Assembly: GCA_963422465.1 (NCBI GenBank)
Contig: OY730174.1
Location: 3,002,914-3,066,913, forward strand
Length of the DNA stretch: 64,000 bases
Origin: Lichina pygmaea
Lineage: Eukaryota; Ascomycota; Lichinomycetes; Lichinales; Lichinaceae
Direction: 5' to 3'
Shown: positions 44,588 through 56,300 of the stretch, in pieces
Layout of the letters: the number at the start of each line of letters is the position of its first letter
Position numbering within the stretch: position 1 is the first letter of the stretch
The notes under the pieces: model-generated
The model's database searches: none
What the model saw: the letters and a program-made list of their open reading frames with translations, nothing else
Told to the model about the DNA's origin: nothing
Translations under genes and position numbers: made by a program

Positions 44588-45990
44588 TAATCCTCTTGGC
44601 TAGAGTCTTCCAAGATCTCAGTAGCTTTTTTTCTGGGTATGTTGATTTGGAACTCTGAGTTCTGTGCAAGTGGGAAAGTGGGGAGCTGAGTGTTCAGTCT
44701 TGAGCTTGAGCATGCTCTTAGTACTTCCCCTTGTTTTCTTTTCTTAGCTTCTTGTCTGTCTTGTAGACTTGGCCCTTTTTCTTGTGTTGAGGGAGTCTGA
44801 GGTAGAGCTAGTCTGGGAGCTATTGTGTACCTCCCTGGTCTTGCTAGCCATACCTCTCTTGCTTTCTGGATTGCTTCCTGTTTTTTCTGGCAGGACTTTG
44901 ACCAGGCTGGGTGGTTTCCCTTGCAGTTTGCACATTTTGGTGTTAGAGTTTCTGGAGAAGTCTGGCAGTCTTTTCTGGCATGCTTTCCTCCACAGGCTGT
45001 GCACTGGGCTTGGGCTTGGCAAGTGCGTGCTTGGTGTCCAAACCTAGCACATTTGTAGCACTGGGTGACTGATGTTGCTAGCAGGGCTGGTTCTACTTCA
45101 TGTAGAGTGTATCCTAGAACTACTCCTTTCTCAATTAGGAGGTTTGCTTGCTCTGGGGTGGCTAGATCCAGATGTAGAGATGTGACTGGCTTCTGGAGGA
45201 GTTTGGCTTTTCTGGACCAGTAGGTTCTTAGGCTGTTGACCTTACTTTCCATCCCAGGGTTTTGGGAGAAGATTGTCTTTTTTGTTTCCTCCAGGTTTTC
45301 TGGCTTGAAGTCTTTTGTCTGCACTCCATGGACTAGCACTGGAAAGATTCTGGGTGATATCTTGGCCTCTGCTGTAAAGACAGCTGGGATCCAGTCCTTG
45401 TTTTCCTCTAGCTGAGTCTTGGCTTGAGGAGTTTCCAGAGAGATTATAATATCTCCTGAGGGTAGTTTTCTGGCTGCTCTTATTTCTTTTTGGCAGGAGA
45501 GTGGTGTTTTCTTCTTGAGAGCTTCCATGAGCTGGGCTGGTGTTCTGTTTGCTAACTGGCCAGTCTGAGTTCCAGGTCTGATAGTGATTTCACTGTGGAT
45601 TCTGGTTGGAACAGGGATTTCCTGTCCTACTGTTTTCTGGGCTGCCTGGGCATATGTTGGCTTGGTGTTTTGTTTTTGGACTTGTTTCTCAATGCTGTCC
45701 AGTCTCTCAAGTATCTTCTGGAGACTCTGGGAGTTAGGTGAGTGAGTAGAGACATCTTTGTCCAGAGCTTCTGCCACTTTGGACAGAATACTATCCCATG
45801 CTTTTTTGATGTGTTGGGGAGCTTTTGTGTGGATAAGCTATTCTTCCACTAGCTGGGGAGGTGTCAGCCCCTTCTCTTCTTCTTTTTCTTGAGTCTGGGA
45901 TTGGTCTGTCAGGGAGTTAGCCACTGGGGGTTGCTGGGAGCTTGGAGAAGGCTGGTTTTCTTTCTCTTTCTCTGGTTTTTTCTTTGACAT
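44587..45990 (-). pseudogene. LINE ORF1: zinc-knuckle nucleic-acid-binding protein
   Basis: The frame starts MSKKKPEKEKENQPSPSSQQ at 45990 and ends with TAA at 44587. It has one in-frame TAG (45840..45838) after about 50 codons; a later ATG (45777) opens the remaining 396. The C-terminal half carries three zinc knuckles: CYKCARFGHQARTC, CTACGGKHARKDC and CANCKGNHPAWSKSC. Upstream is an RRM-like region (SGDIIISLETPQAKTQLEEN). LINE ORF1 proteins of this type bind the element RNA and form the particle that reaches the target DNA. Confidence 0.88.
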
Positions 45991-47054
45991 TATGTGATTT
46001 TGGGTGTCTTCCAGCAGTTCTTTTTGGCTGGGATTGGTGAGGCTCTTTTGGAGGCTTCTTCCAGTTGTTCGCAAAGGGTCACCTGGTTCCTAGCAGTAGT
46101 TGCACAATCCTGGGACTACTCCCCAAGACTGTACTTTCCTGGGCAGTCTTTTCCAACTAGACTCTAGGGAAATCTGGTTGTATTAACTCAAGCTAGGGAC
46201 CACACCCCCTGCCTGAGCTTCCCTAGAGTTTTTCAACTCTACCAGCACTAGAGGCAAGCTCTAAACTATTCCTCTTATCCTGGGAGCCCTGATCTCCTTG
46301 TTGGTGGGTGTTTCTCACTTTTAGGAGAGGTTTCGTGTTTTATCTCTGATAGACTGGGAGTGCTGGCTCAATCCTGAGTTTTAGTCTCAGGGCTGATTGT
46401 TCCAAGGTAGGTAGGGCTTTGCCCAGTCCTTCAGAATACCTCTGGTCCCTCTCACTCTTGTTGTGGCTGGGTGGTTGGTAGTTGAAGCAAGAAGACGTGA
46501 GTTCTGGGATCACAACTTTTGACCAATAGGCCTGATTCAGAAAAGTGATGGGTTTTCACTCTTGGGAAGTGGGTGGTTTCAGCAAGCTTCACGACTGGTT
46601 TCCAGGACTTATGACCAAATCCGCTGATTGTCAAAAGTGATGGTCCTTTGACGATGTGGTACTGGGAAGAGTTTTTGCGCCTGACTATATAGTGCTCAGT
46701 TTTCAAGCTCAGCGAGCTGTGCTCACTTTGCTCACTGTCGAGCCTGTCGAGCTGTGCTTGAAAGGCTCGATGCATATGCATGCTGTGTCGAGCTTGTCGA
46801 GCTGTGCTCACAAGTCTTGATGTATATGCATGCTGCGTCGAGCTGGGCTCACCATGCTCAATGTATATGCACACTGTGTCAAGCAACCCCTGGTCAGTCT
46901 CAACAGTCATGTGACTTCCTTCTGTGTTATGCTGCTTGGTACTTCCACTTAGTATCCTGCCTGTTGCTCTCTGTAAGTATATAACAACTGTGTTTCTCCT
47001 GGGTTGTAACACTATCCTTCTCTCTATTTTTCATCATCTTGATAAAACTTGATC

Positions 47055-47546
47055 ATGCCTCCAAAGTCATGTGTGACTGTTAGCCAAAGGCAGCTTACTA
47101 CTCAGATCTACAATCAGGATTTTGTATCACCCACTCCCTGTGATTTTTGTGTTCTCCATGATCAACTGTGCTTTCAGATACTGGAAGAAGGTAGTAAATT
47201 GAAGTGTGCTAAGTGCACTTGTTGTGGGAAGTCTTGTGTTTTTTTGTTCTGGAAGTCTCTGAATATAGTCCAGGATAACCTTTGTGAGGATGTGGCTACT
47301 GAAGAGGCAATGTAAGATACACTCTTCAAACAGCTCTCTGTGGTGCAAGCCTGTCTCTCTCAGAAATGGAAAGTGTTGGAAGGGGCTGAGGTTTGTGTGA
47401 GGCAGAAGCTTTGGTGTCTTGTGAAGAAGATGGAGTCAGATAGTGAGAATTTGACTGTGACAGTCATCAACATGTCTCTTCTGCAGACTGAGCTGTTCAG
47501 TCCTACCCCTACTGGAACTGTCACAGAAGAAGCTGGCAGTTCTTAA
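47055..47546 (+). other. antisense Cys-rich reading frame of chromovirus 2
   Basis: On the strand opposite to pol, about 45 bases inside the 3' LTR. It starts MPPKSCVTVSQRQLTTQIYN and carries the Cys pattern CDFCVLHDQLCF...KCAKCTCCGKSCV, followed by a helical segment (QACLSQKWKVLEGAEVCVRQ). It faces the end of the chromodomain, from which it is separated by roughly 60 bases. Related frames occur in the three other chromovirus copies. It is a fossil; its function is unknown. Confidence 0.65.
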
Positions 47547-48039
47547 AGTTCTTAAGTGGTTCCCAGGTATTTTCCAAGTCTGGGTATCCTTTCCACTTGA
47601 TGAGGTATCACTGACTTTTCTTAGCCAGAATTTGTTTAACTTTGAATTCTTGTTTCTCTTCAGACTGGTAATGAAATATCTTCTGCAAGGGTGTGCTCTG
47701 GTCAGCTGGTTTAATCATTAAGATATGAAAGTTTGGATAGACTCTGGTATCCCTTGGAAGTTGTATCTTGATGTTGACTAGTCCTGTTTTCTTTTTGACC
47801 AAAAATAGTCCAACCTTGATGTTGTCAAGTTTCTTTATCTTCAGTTTCTTTGTTTTCCAATTTTTTGTGAGAAGGTAGACTTTATCCCTCTTCTTCAGCT
47901 GAGGTGCTATTTTTGATTTTCTGTCTATTTGGCACTGCATTTTCTTCAAGATTTCTTGAAGGTAGTGCTTTATTATCATGTGTATTTGCTGTAATAGCTT
48001 GTTGTGTTGGAGTGCTTTCTCTGTACTTGGTGAAGCTTT

Positions 48040-48583
48040 GTGTTGCGGTCTGTACTGTACCGTCCTATCCGAGTATAGGATTAGGGCGAGAGGCAGAAGG
48101 CGGATTGGTTCTTGCAGGAGAGGAGTGTCAAGGAGTGCGAAGGGGTTTGGTGGAACATAGTGGTGGTGACACCTGATCAATGGCTTCGTACAAAAGGATT
48201 GTATTGAAGTAGATCTAGTTGTCTGGATCACAACATGAGTTGAAGACGATTGTTCCATAAGGGAACTATTGCTGGACTATATAGTGCTCAGTCTGTGAGC
48301 TCAGTGAGCTCTGCTCACTTTGCTCACTTGTTCATGCATGCTGCAGCGAGCTGGGTGAGCTCTGCTCACTTTGCTCACTTTTCATGCACGCTGCGGTGAG
48401 CTGGGTGAGCTCTGCTCACTTTGCTCACTTGTTCGTGCATATGCATGCTGCGGCAAGCACCCTCTGGTCAGTCTCACCGGTCACGTGACTGTTTCCCATG
48501 TCATGCCGTCTGGTACTTCTGTCCAGTATCCTGTCTGCTGCTTTCTGTAAGTATAAAGACTGTGTTCCTCCTGGGTCGTAACA
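48040..48583 (-). repeat. chromovirus 1 3' LTR
   Basis: 544 bases, TGTTGCGG...TAACA on the plus strand. On the plus strand a TATAAA lies about 30 bases before its inner edge and points into the antisense Cys-rich frame. A palindromic CTATATAG near 48277 could serve the opposite direction. Between them is an array of about 50-bp units containing the hairpin GTGAGC TCT GCTCAC (about 48290-48440). Confidence 0.85.
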
Positions 48584-48628
48584 CTATCCTCCTCTCCATC
48601 TTTCATTGTCCTGATGAAATCTGGTCAT

Positions 48629-49129
48629 ACCTCCAAAGTCATGTGTGACTGTTAGCTGAGCTCAGCTTGCTACTCAAATCTGCAATCAGAGTTTTGTTTC
48701 ACGTACACCCTGCGACTTTTGTGTTCTCCGTGGTCATCCATGCTTCCAGATACCGGGAGAAGATAATAAGTTGAAATGTGCTGTGTGCACTCAGCGTGGG
48801 AGGTCTTGTGTCTCTGTGTTCTGGGAATCTTTGAACATGTCCCGGGACAACCTCCGTGAGGATGTGGCCACTGACAAGGCAACATGCAATGTACTCTTCA
48901 AACAACTTGCCACAGTGCAGGCTTGTCTGTCTCGGAAGTGAAAGGTGTTGGAGGGCGCTGAGGTCTGTGCGAAGCAGAAGCTTCAGTGCCTGGTGAAAGA
49001 GATAGAGTCAGATGGTGAGGATTTGACTTGATCAGTCATTGATGCGTCCCTCCTGCAGGCTGAGTTGTTCAGTCCTGCTTCTGCCAAAACTGTCGCAGGA
49101 GAAGCTGGCAGTTCACAAGGTTCTTAAGT
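48629..49129 (+). other. antisense Cys-rich reading frame of chromovirus 1
   Basis: The same position and strand as in chromovirus 2, with the related Cys pattern CDFCVLRGHPCF...KCAVCTQRGRSCV and a helical C-terminal part. It is degraded. It lies directly beyond the LTR-borne TATAAA. Confidence 0.6.
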
Positions 49130-52100
49130 GGTTCCCAGGTATTTTCTGAGTCTGGGTATCCTTTCCACTTGACAAGGTATTGCTGAACTTTCCTAGCCAG
49201 GATCTGTTCAACTTTGAACTCTTGTTCTTCTTCGGGTTGATAATGAAATGTTTCCTGCAAGGGTGTGCTCTGGTTGGCTGGTTCAATCATCAATATATGA
49301 AAGTTTGGATGGACTCTGGCATCCCTTGGTAGTCGTATCTTGACATTGACTGGTCCTGTTTTCTCTTCGACCGAAAATAGTCTGACCTTGATGTTGTCAA
49401 GTTTCTTTGTCTTTGGCTTTTTTGTTTTCCAATTTCTTGTGAGGAGGTAGACTTTATCCCCCTTCTTTAGCTGAGGTGCTATTTTCGATTTTTTGTCTAT
49501 TTGGCACTGTATTTTTTCTGAGGTCTCTTGAAGGTAGTGCCTCATCATCGTGTGTGTTTGTCATAGCAGCTTGTCATGTTGGAGTGCTTTCTCTGTGTTT
49601 GGTGAAGCTCTGCTTGGCATTCCGATGTTCGTATGTTGTCCAAAATTGGCAAAGAATAGTGATTCCTTTGTTGAGTCTGATCTGTGCTGGTTGATTGCCA
49701 GCTGTGCCACCGGTAATAACTGTACCCAATTGCTGTGGGTCTGGTTGATGTAATACTGTAAGTAAGTCTCCAGGACTTGGTTTGCTCGCTCTGTCTGGCT
49801 GTCAGTTTGTGGGTGATAGGCCATAAACATTTTGGGTTTTGTTCCCATGGCTGCACTGATTGTCTTCCAGTAGTTGGATGTGAAGAGCTTGTCTCTGTCT
49901 GTAATAATCATGATTGGAACTCTGTGGTCTCTGACCAATCTGTCCAGTAAGAGGTGTCCCAACTGTTCTGCTGTGTGGGTCTTCTTGAATAGTACCACTA
50001 TTAGATATTTTGTGAATCTGTCCACTATCACGATAATCAAGTTGTAGGTGATTCCTGTGACTAGGTCTTTGGACTTGGGTAATTTTGTGATGAAGTCTAT
50101 TAACACATCTTCCTATAGGCCTCTCAGTATCATGTTCGGGTGTCCTTCTCCATATGGCTTATGTCTTCTGTGTTTGTTTTTCTGGCACAGTAGATATTTG
50201 CTGATGTAGCTTGTGACATGTTGTCAGAGATTGATGACATTGTTCCCTGCCTGTTAGATAAGGTCTGTGGTCTTGGTGATTCCTGGGTGACCATGTGCTG
50301 GGTTGTTGTGGTAGTTCCTTATTAATTCTTCAGTGTCTTTTGCTGTGAGCTTGTTGATCTGTGGTCAAGGCACCAGGTTCCCTTGCTGGTCCTGCTATAA
50401 GATCATTCCTTGGTGTTCATCATCTTCCATGTGGTCTTTTCGTCAGCTTAGTACATCTGCTCTCCTGTTGTCTTGTCCCAGGGTGTACAAGATCTTGAAC
50501 TTGTGTTGCCCTAGGAGTTCAGCCTATCTGACTTGCTGTCTGTTCAGCTTCTTGGTTGTCGTGAACGTTGTCAGATTCTTGTGGTCTGTGAGAACAGTGA
50601 GTTCAGAACTGCTTTCCGTGTACACTCTCCAGTGTTTGAGTGCGTTGATGACTGCCAGTAGCTCTTTATTGTGGATATCATAGTTTTGTTCTGCTTGTGT
50701 TATTTTTTGTGAGTAGTAGGTAACTGGGTGCCACTTGCTGTCTGCCTGTTGGCATAGACATGCTTCTACTGCCTGATCTGAAGTGTCTGTCTTGATTTGT
50801 GTTGGTTGGCCTGTCTTGAAGTTGAGGAGAACTAGTTCCTTGGCGCAAGTGTCCTTGAGCTGTTGGAATGCTTTTTGTTGTCTCTCTGTCCACCAGTACT
50901 CAACATTCTTCTTTGTGAGTTCTGTCAGTGGTGTTGCCATCTGTGAGTAGTTCTTGATGAACTATCAGTTGAAGTTGGCAAATCCTAGAAAGGCTTGTAC
51001 TTCCTTAACTGATGTCAGTGTTGGCCATTGCTAAATCACTTTGATTTTCTCAGGGTCAATCTTGATCCCTTCAATTCCTATGATGTATCTGAGGAATTCA
51101 ACTTCCAGTTTGTTAAACTTGTATTTCTTCAGGTTGAGCTTGAGCTCTGCCTTTTGTAGGCATTGTAGAACATCCTTCACATGTTTGGTATGTTCCTGTT
51201 GCGTGTTCGAGTAGACAAGAATGTTGTCCAAGTAGGTGATAGCTGTTTGGTCCAGGTGTGCTCTGATGATGTTGTTGATCAATACTTGACATGTTGCTGG
51301 TGTGTTTGTGAGTCCGAATAGCATAACCAGATACTTGTAGTGTCTGTATCAGGTTCTGAAGACTGTTTTCCATTCTTCTCTGTCTTTCATGTGTATCAGG
51401 TTGTATGCTCCTTTCAAGTCCAGCTTGGTAAAGATTGTGGCTTGGCTGATCCTGTCTTGTAATTTGTTTGTATTTGGCAACAGATATCAGTTCTTGATGG
51501 TAATGTTGTTGAGTTTCCTGTAATCCACACAAAGTCGAAGACTTCTGTCTTTCTTTGGTGCAAATAGTATCAGGTATCCTGCTGGTGATTGAGATTCTTG
51601 AATAAAACTCTTTTTCAGATTTTCCTCCAGGTACTCGTGAAGTACTTGGAGCTCTTTCTCTGATAACTGGTAAATTGGTCCAAATCCTGGCTCTATCCCT
51701 GGTTACAACTTGATCTCATGATCCCAAGGTTGGTGTTTAGACAACACTGCTGTTGTTGTCTCTTCCTGAAAGAGGTTATCATACCCAGGTCAGTACTCTT
51801 CAGGGATCTCCAGAGGGTTAACAACTTCCTCTCTCTTCATCTCTGACTGTTTGGCCACCTGGTTCCGGGGTGTGCCTGTCAAGGCAGACCTCTTCTCTTG
51901 AGAGTTGTCCTTTCTGTCAGTGAGGTTCCACTAAGGACTCCTTCCCTCATCTGTCCACGCCTTCTGCGGCTGGTAACAGGTCTGAGCTGTGTTGTTAGTA
52001 CAGTTCCTAAATGTGAGTACTCCTGTCTTCCAGTTAACAACTGGGTTGTGCTTCTTTAGCCAAGGCATCCCCAAATAGATATCCTGAGTGGCCAACTCAA

Positions 52101-53934
52101 CAATATCAAGGTGGATCCTTTCAGTATAGTGTCTGGTAACTATTTCCATTGGCTGTGTCTTATGGCAAACTAGCTCTGTCTGTCCATTTGCTATCGTGAG
52201 CTGATAGAGCTGTCACTTACATCTCTTTCCAGTGCTGAGGGTATCGTAAAGTTGTCTTGAGATGTAGTTCCCACTGGCTCCAGAGTTGACAAGTGTGTAT
52301 GTCTGTATTGGTGTGTTGGTGTGTAGTGACACAGGCAATCACAGGTGCTTTGCGTTGCTAGGGGTCATGTTGTTAAGCTCCTGATGTCACCCCTTGACAA
52401 GAGAGTTCAGTCTTTTCCTGATTGAAGTGTCTTTCCACTGACTGGGCAATGGGTCCAGCTATTCCCATCAGTTCTGAGGAATCTGTTCATGAATTTGTCT
52501 TGCTGATGCTTGTCACATCCAGGCCTCAGGCAGTACTGCCAATTGTTGATGTAGCAGTTGTGGTTGTTGCCTTGCTGTAGAAACATGAGGTGTTTGTGCT
52601 AATCATGTGTGTGCCTGGGGAATGTGGTGTGTTGGTGTTTGTCCCAAAGATAGATTTCACACACATCCTTCTTGCAATTGACCTAATGTTTGTGGCAGGT
52701 GGCGTGGTAGGGTGAATGTCCTCTGTACCTTTGTAGTTGTTCGTGGTAGGTGCAGTAGTGCTTTGTGCAAAACCTCCACTGTAGTTTGCTGTGCTGGAGG
52801 TTTTGTGAGTCCATGCTGTAAGCATAGCTTCCTTGTGGTATTTCTTCTTTGATAGATGTGGGTTTGTCTCAGTCCCTATCAGAGGTGGTTAAGAGCTCCT
52901 GTCTCTTGTCCTGACCTGTCTGTTCTGGTAGGTCCTTGCCTTCTGATGTTACCAGTTGGTGGGCTGCTTCCAATATCTGATTGTAGTTGTCCTATTGTTC
53001 AAGGGATAGCTGAGCCTCTCCTAGTGGGTCTTCTGGCTTGATGATATTCCAGTCTCTGTCAAGCATATTAAGTTACTGTCAGTGCACCTTGTTCTTTGAA
53101 CAACAGTCTTTCGCCATGTGGCCTAGCTTGCCACAGGCATAGCACTTCAGTGCTTTCCTTTTTTTGTTGTTCCTTCCCTTTGTGAACCTTCCCTTGTGGT
53201 GGACTACATCCAGTTCCATAGGTGCATAGCTATATAGATCATGTGGTGGTGCCTTGTTAGGTGGCTTGTAGTGGTTGCTCACATGCTATGTGGGGTGGCT
53301 GTATCCTCTGTCGTGGTGTTTCTCTATCACTCGCTTGAATAGTTTGTTGTCGATGTTGATTGCTTGTGTGATGAGTTTATCCAGTGTCTTGACTGCTTGT
53401 CTATCAAAGGTGATTTCATCCTTCATGTTTTCCTTGAGTCTATGTCAGTACATGACTATCAGGGTGTTGTTGTCCCAGTCAGTCAGTACTGAGTATTGTT
53501 TGAACTGTGTGGTGTACTCTGCGGCTGAGTGTTGTTGTTTGATGTGCTGGATCATTTGTATAGCCACTTTGTCTTTGTTAGATAGTCCAAGGATCCTCTT
53601 GATCTTATCCTTGAATCATGTCTATTTTGTCATCTATTCCAATATACTGTCATGGTCTCTGTTTCCTGAGAGATGTTTGTTGACGTAGGGTTTGATCTAT
53701 TGATAAGCATTACCTCTCATGTAAGTGGTTGCGAAGAGGGGCCACTTCTCTTTAGGTAGCTTTGTCTCTGGTTGGAATTGAAAGTAGACTTGGAGTTGCA
53801 TGAGCCAGTCGTCAACCTTGTTTCTTTTACTGTAGAACAGGTCTGGCTTGGCGACACTAATCTTTCCATCTGGGAAGTTGGGGTTGGTTACTCCTGAGGT
53901 ACTCATCCTTGAGGGTCTTCAAAATGTTGCAGTC

Positions 53935-54547
53935 TGTACTGTACTATCCTATCCAAGTATAGGATTAGGGTGAGAGGTGGAAGGTGGGTTGGTTCTCGCA
54001 GGAGAGGAGTGTCAAGAAGTGTGAAAAGGTTTGGTGGAATATGGTGGTGGTGACACCTGATCAACAGCTTTGTACAAAAGGATTGTATTGAAGTAGATCT
54101 AGTTGTCTGGATCACAACATGAGTTGAAGACAATTGTTCCATAAGGGAACTATCACCAAACTATATAGTGCTCAGTCTGTGAGCTCAGTGAGCTCTGCTC
54201 ACTTTGCTCACTCAGTGAGATCAGTGAGCTCTGCTCACTTTGCTCACTTGTTCATGCATGCTGCAGTGAGCTGGGTGAGCTCTGCTCACTTTGCTCACTT
54301 TTCATGCACGCTGCGGTGAGCTGGGTGAGCTCTGCTCACTTTGCTCACTTGTTCATGTATGCTGCAGCAAGCTGGGTGAGCTCTGCTCACTTTACTCACT
54401 TTTCATGCATGCTGCGGCGAGCACTCCCTGGTCAGTCTCGCCGGTCACGTGACTGTTTCCCGTGTTGTGCTGTCTGGTACTTCTGTCCAGTATCCTGTCT
54501 GCTGCTTTCTGTAAGTATAAAGACTGTGTTCCTCCTGGGTTGTAACA
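53935..54547 (-). repeat. chromovirus 1 5' LTR
   Basis: 613 bases. The extra length relative to the 3' LTR comes from more copies of the hairpin-bearing repeat (about five units, 54175-54425). On the minus strand gag starts only about 18 bases after the LTR, leaving very little room for a primer-binding site. Confidence 0.85.
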
Positions 54548-54864
54548 CTTTGCTTGGCATTCTGATATTCACATGTTATCCAAAGTTGGCAAAGAATAGT
54601 GATTCCTTTGTTGAATCTGATCTGTGCTGGTTAATTGCCAGCTGTGCCACTGGTAATAGTTGTACCTAATTACTGTGGGTCTGATTGATGCAATACCACA
54701 AGTAAGTCTCCAGAACTTGGTTTGCTTGCTCTGTCTGGCTGTCTGTTTATGGGTAGTAGACTGTAGATATTTTAAGTTTTGTTCCCATGGCTGCACTGAT
54801 TGTTTTCCAGTAGTTGGATATGAAGAGTTTGTCTCTATCTGTAATAATCATGATTGGAACTCTG

Positions 54865-56300
54865 TTGTTTTTTATTTTATTCTTACTCTGATTTGGCTGG
54901 TGAGCTATGCAGAACTTCTAGATACATGTTTTTTTTTCCAGAAAACCTTTGAAGGAATAAAAACTAGGACTTGAGTAAGACTAGGGAATTATCTGGAAGA
55001 ATATGCAGTGTCTGGAGAAAATAAAATCACAGAGATGATAGGTTTTCTGGTAAGAGTTAGTGTGCTAAGTTAAACTGGTCTAGTCTTTTCAAAGACATAA
55101 ACCAGAGAAGAAATTCTTTAAGTACTTTAGACTTTTAAAGTAAAGTAGAGAAATTGTAGGAAAGAAAAGTGGCTTGCTATCTTTGAGTAAGAAACTTGTT
55201 ACAAGAGAAAGTGATATATTAAGCAGTCTCTTTTCCAAAACCACAGGAACATAGAGAAGATTGGAAGTCTGGAATATTTGCTCTGAAAAGAAAGCTGGCT
55301 AGTCCTATCCTTGCTGATAGAATCTGCAAGTAAAGACTAGCTTCAGCTTTTCTCAAGTCTTTGAAAACTTTGAGATTTTTCCTTTGGGGTAGTCTGCAAA
55401 ATAGCTCCCAGACTGGAGAACACTTCTGTCTGTTTGCCTGCTATCTGACTTCCCACTCTTTCTGAAACACTTCTTGAAATTATTTCTTAGAATAATCTTG
55501 GTAAGTGGTTAGTTCTTCTAGCCATCTTACTTTCCAGTTAGGTGTGACAGTAGACAGAGACTTTGGAGGTGTTCTCAGAGTAGAAACAAAAACAGTGATC
55601 TGGGAAAAGAGCTTATAAAGAAGTGAGGAGAGAGGATTAGAAGAAGTATTAGAAAAATAGAAAGATTGTAGGAAAGTTGCTGTTCTGAATTTGAAATAGA
55701 GATCAAGAGGTAGTAGGAATAGTTCTCCTTGAATAAGAAATGTAGGAGTAGCTTTAGAGACACCTCCTATAGTTTTTAGACACTTAGTCTGGAAAAGATT
55801 TAGAGAAGAAATATTAGAAGGTTTTTTGTGGGGATTGAACCAGACTCCTACTGCATAGCTGAGAAGTGATCTCAGTATTGTAGTGTAGACAAGTCTAGCA
55901 GAGAGAACAGGTAGACCCCATGTAGAAAAAGTAGTTCTGGAAAGTGCTGAGAAAAACTTGGAAGTTTTCTATAACATGATTTTCTGGTATTTTTTCCAGA
56001 GAAGCTTGGAATCATAGTGTAGTCCCAGAATACACACTTCTTCCTTAGACTGTAGTACCACTTCTCCAAGTCTTAGACTAAGCTGAAGATTATCTGTTCT
56101 TCTTCTAGAAAAATAGAGAAGTTTATACTTTTCAGGTGCAAACTTCATTCCATGTTTTCTTGCCTAGTCTAAACACTTGGAGTGAGTAGACTTTAGCTTC
56201 AGGAGATTGCTTTTAAGAGAAGGGGAAAATGCCAGAAAGTTTGTATCATCTGCAAAGTCCAGAGCTGATACACTTTTCTCTGGTGTATAAACAATATTAT
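54865..56300 (-). mobile_element. LINE copy C, 3' portion, degraded
   Basis: It starts with the LINE tail (TTTATTTTATTCTTACTC on the plus strand), then the 3' UTR and the ORF2 C-terminus back into the reverse transcriptase (an ADDT-region match near 56250). It is inserted in chromovirus 2 and cut at 56300 by the LTR of chromovirus 3; the remainder should lie beyond the window. Compared with copy B it carries many more stops and is more AT-rich, so it is probably older. Confidence 0.8.

Larger units (their letters stand above)
41136..46677 (-). mobile_element. near-complete LINE (copy B), Tad/I-like, 5.5 kb
   Basis: The element lies inside the chromovirus 2 LTR and is flanked by a perfect 13-bp target duplication (CGCCTGACTATAT at 41123-41135 and 46678-46690). 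At its 3' end (low coordinates) is a short (TAAAA)n-type tail on the minus strand, then a 3' UTR, ORF2 (44587..41348), ORF1 (45990..44587) and a 5' UTR of almost 700 bases. The two frames overlap as TAATGA. Two in-frame stops in ORF2 and one in ORF1 are the only disruptions I see, so it is inactive but recent. The sequence is nearly free of CpG. Confidence 0.92.
48040..54547 (-). mobile_element. chromovirus 1 (Ty3/gypsy), full structure, broken
   Basis: A 6.5-kb element with two LTRs (48040-48583 and 53935-54547) and a 5-bp target duplication CTTTG on both sides (48035-48039 and 54548-54552), inserted into chromovirus 2. On the minus strand the parts follow the order gag (from about 53906, with zinc knuckle CYACGKLGHMAKDC near 53110), protease (about 52100), reverse transcriptase (about 51700-51030), RNase H (about 50940-50520), integrase (about 50400-49500) and chromodomain (about 49200). 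A purine tract (GGAGAGGAGGATAG) borders the 3' LTR. The LTRs differ at roughly one site in ten, nearly all transitions. It is broken in many places (well over five) and looks moderately old or heavily mutated. Confidence 0.92.
40889..54864 (-). mobile_element. chromovirus 2 (Ty3/gypsy), broken and split by insertions
   Basis: Minus-strand chromodomain Ty3/gypsy element. Its 3' LTR is 40889-41135 plus 46691-47011 (about 568 bases, TG..CA), split by a LINE. A purine tract (GAGAGAAGGATAG on the minus strand) borders the LTR at 47012. The visible interior is 47012-48039 and 54553-54864: the antisense Cys-rich frame, then the chromodomain and integrase C-terminal region. The interior is interrupted by chromovirus 1 and ends where a second LINE begins at about 54865. 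The rest of the element and its 5' LTR are not in the window. It is a fossil with several breaks and was present before the elements inserted in it. Confidence 0.85.

Noticed and set aside
54170-54425. Regular short repeats that could suggest a CRISPR-like array
   Set aside because: The units are head-to-tail without unique spacers, lie inside an LTR, and the genome is eukaryotic.
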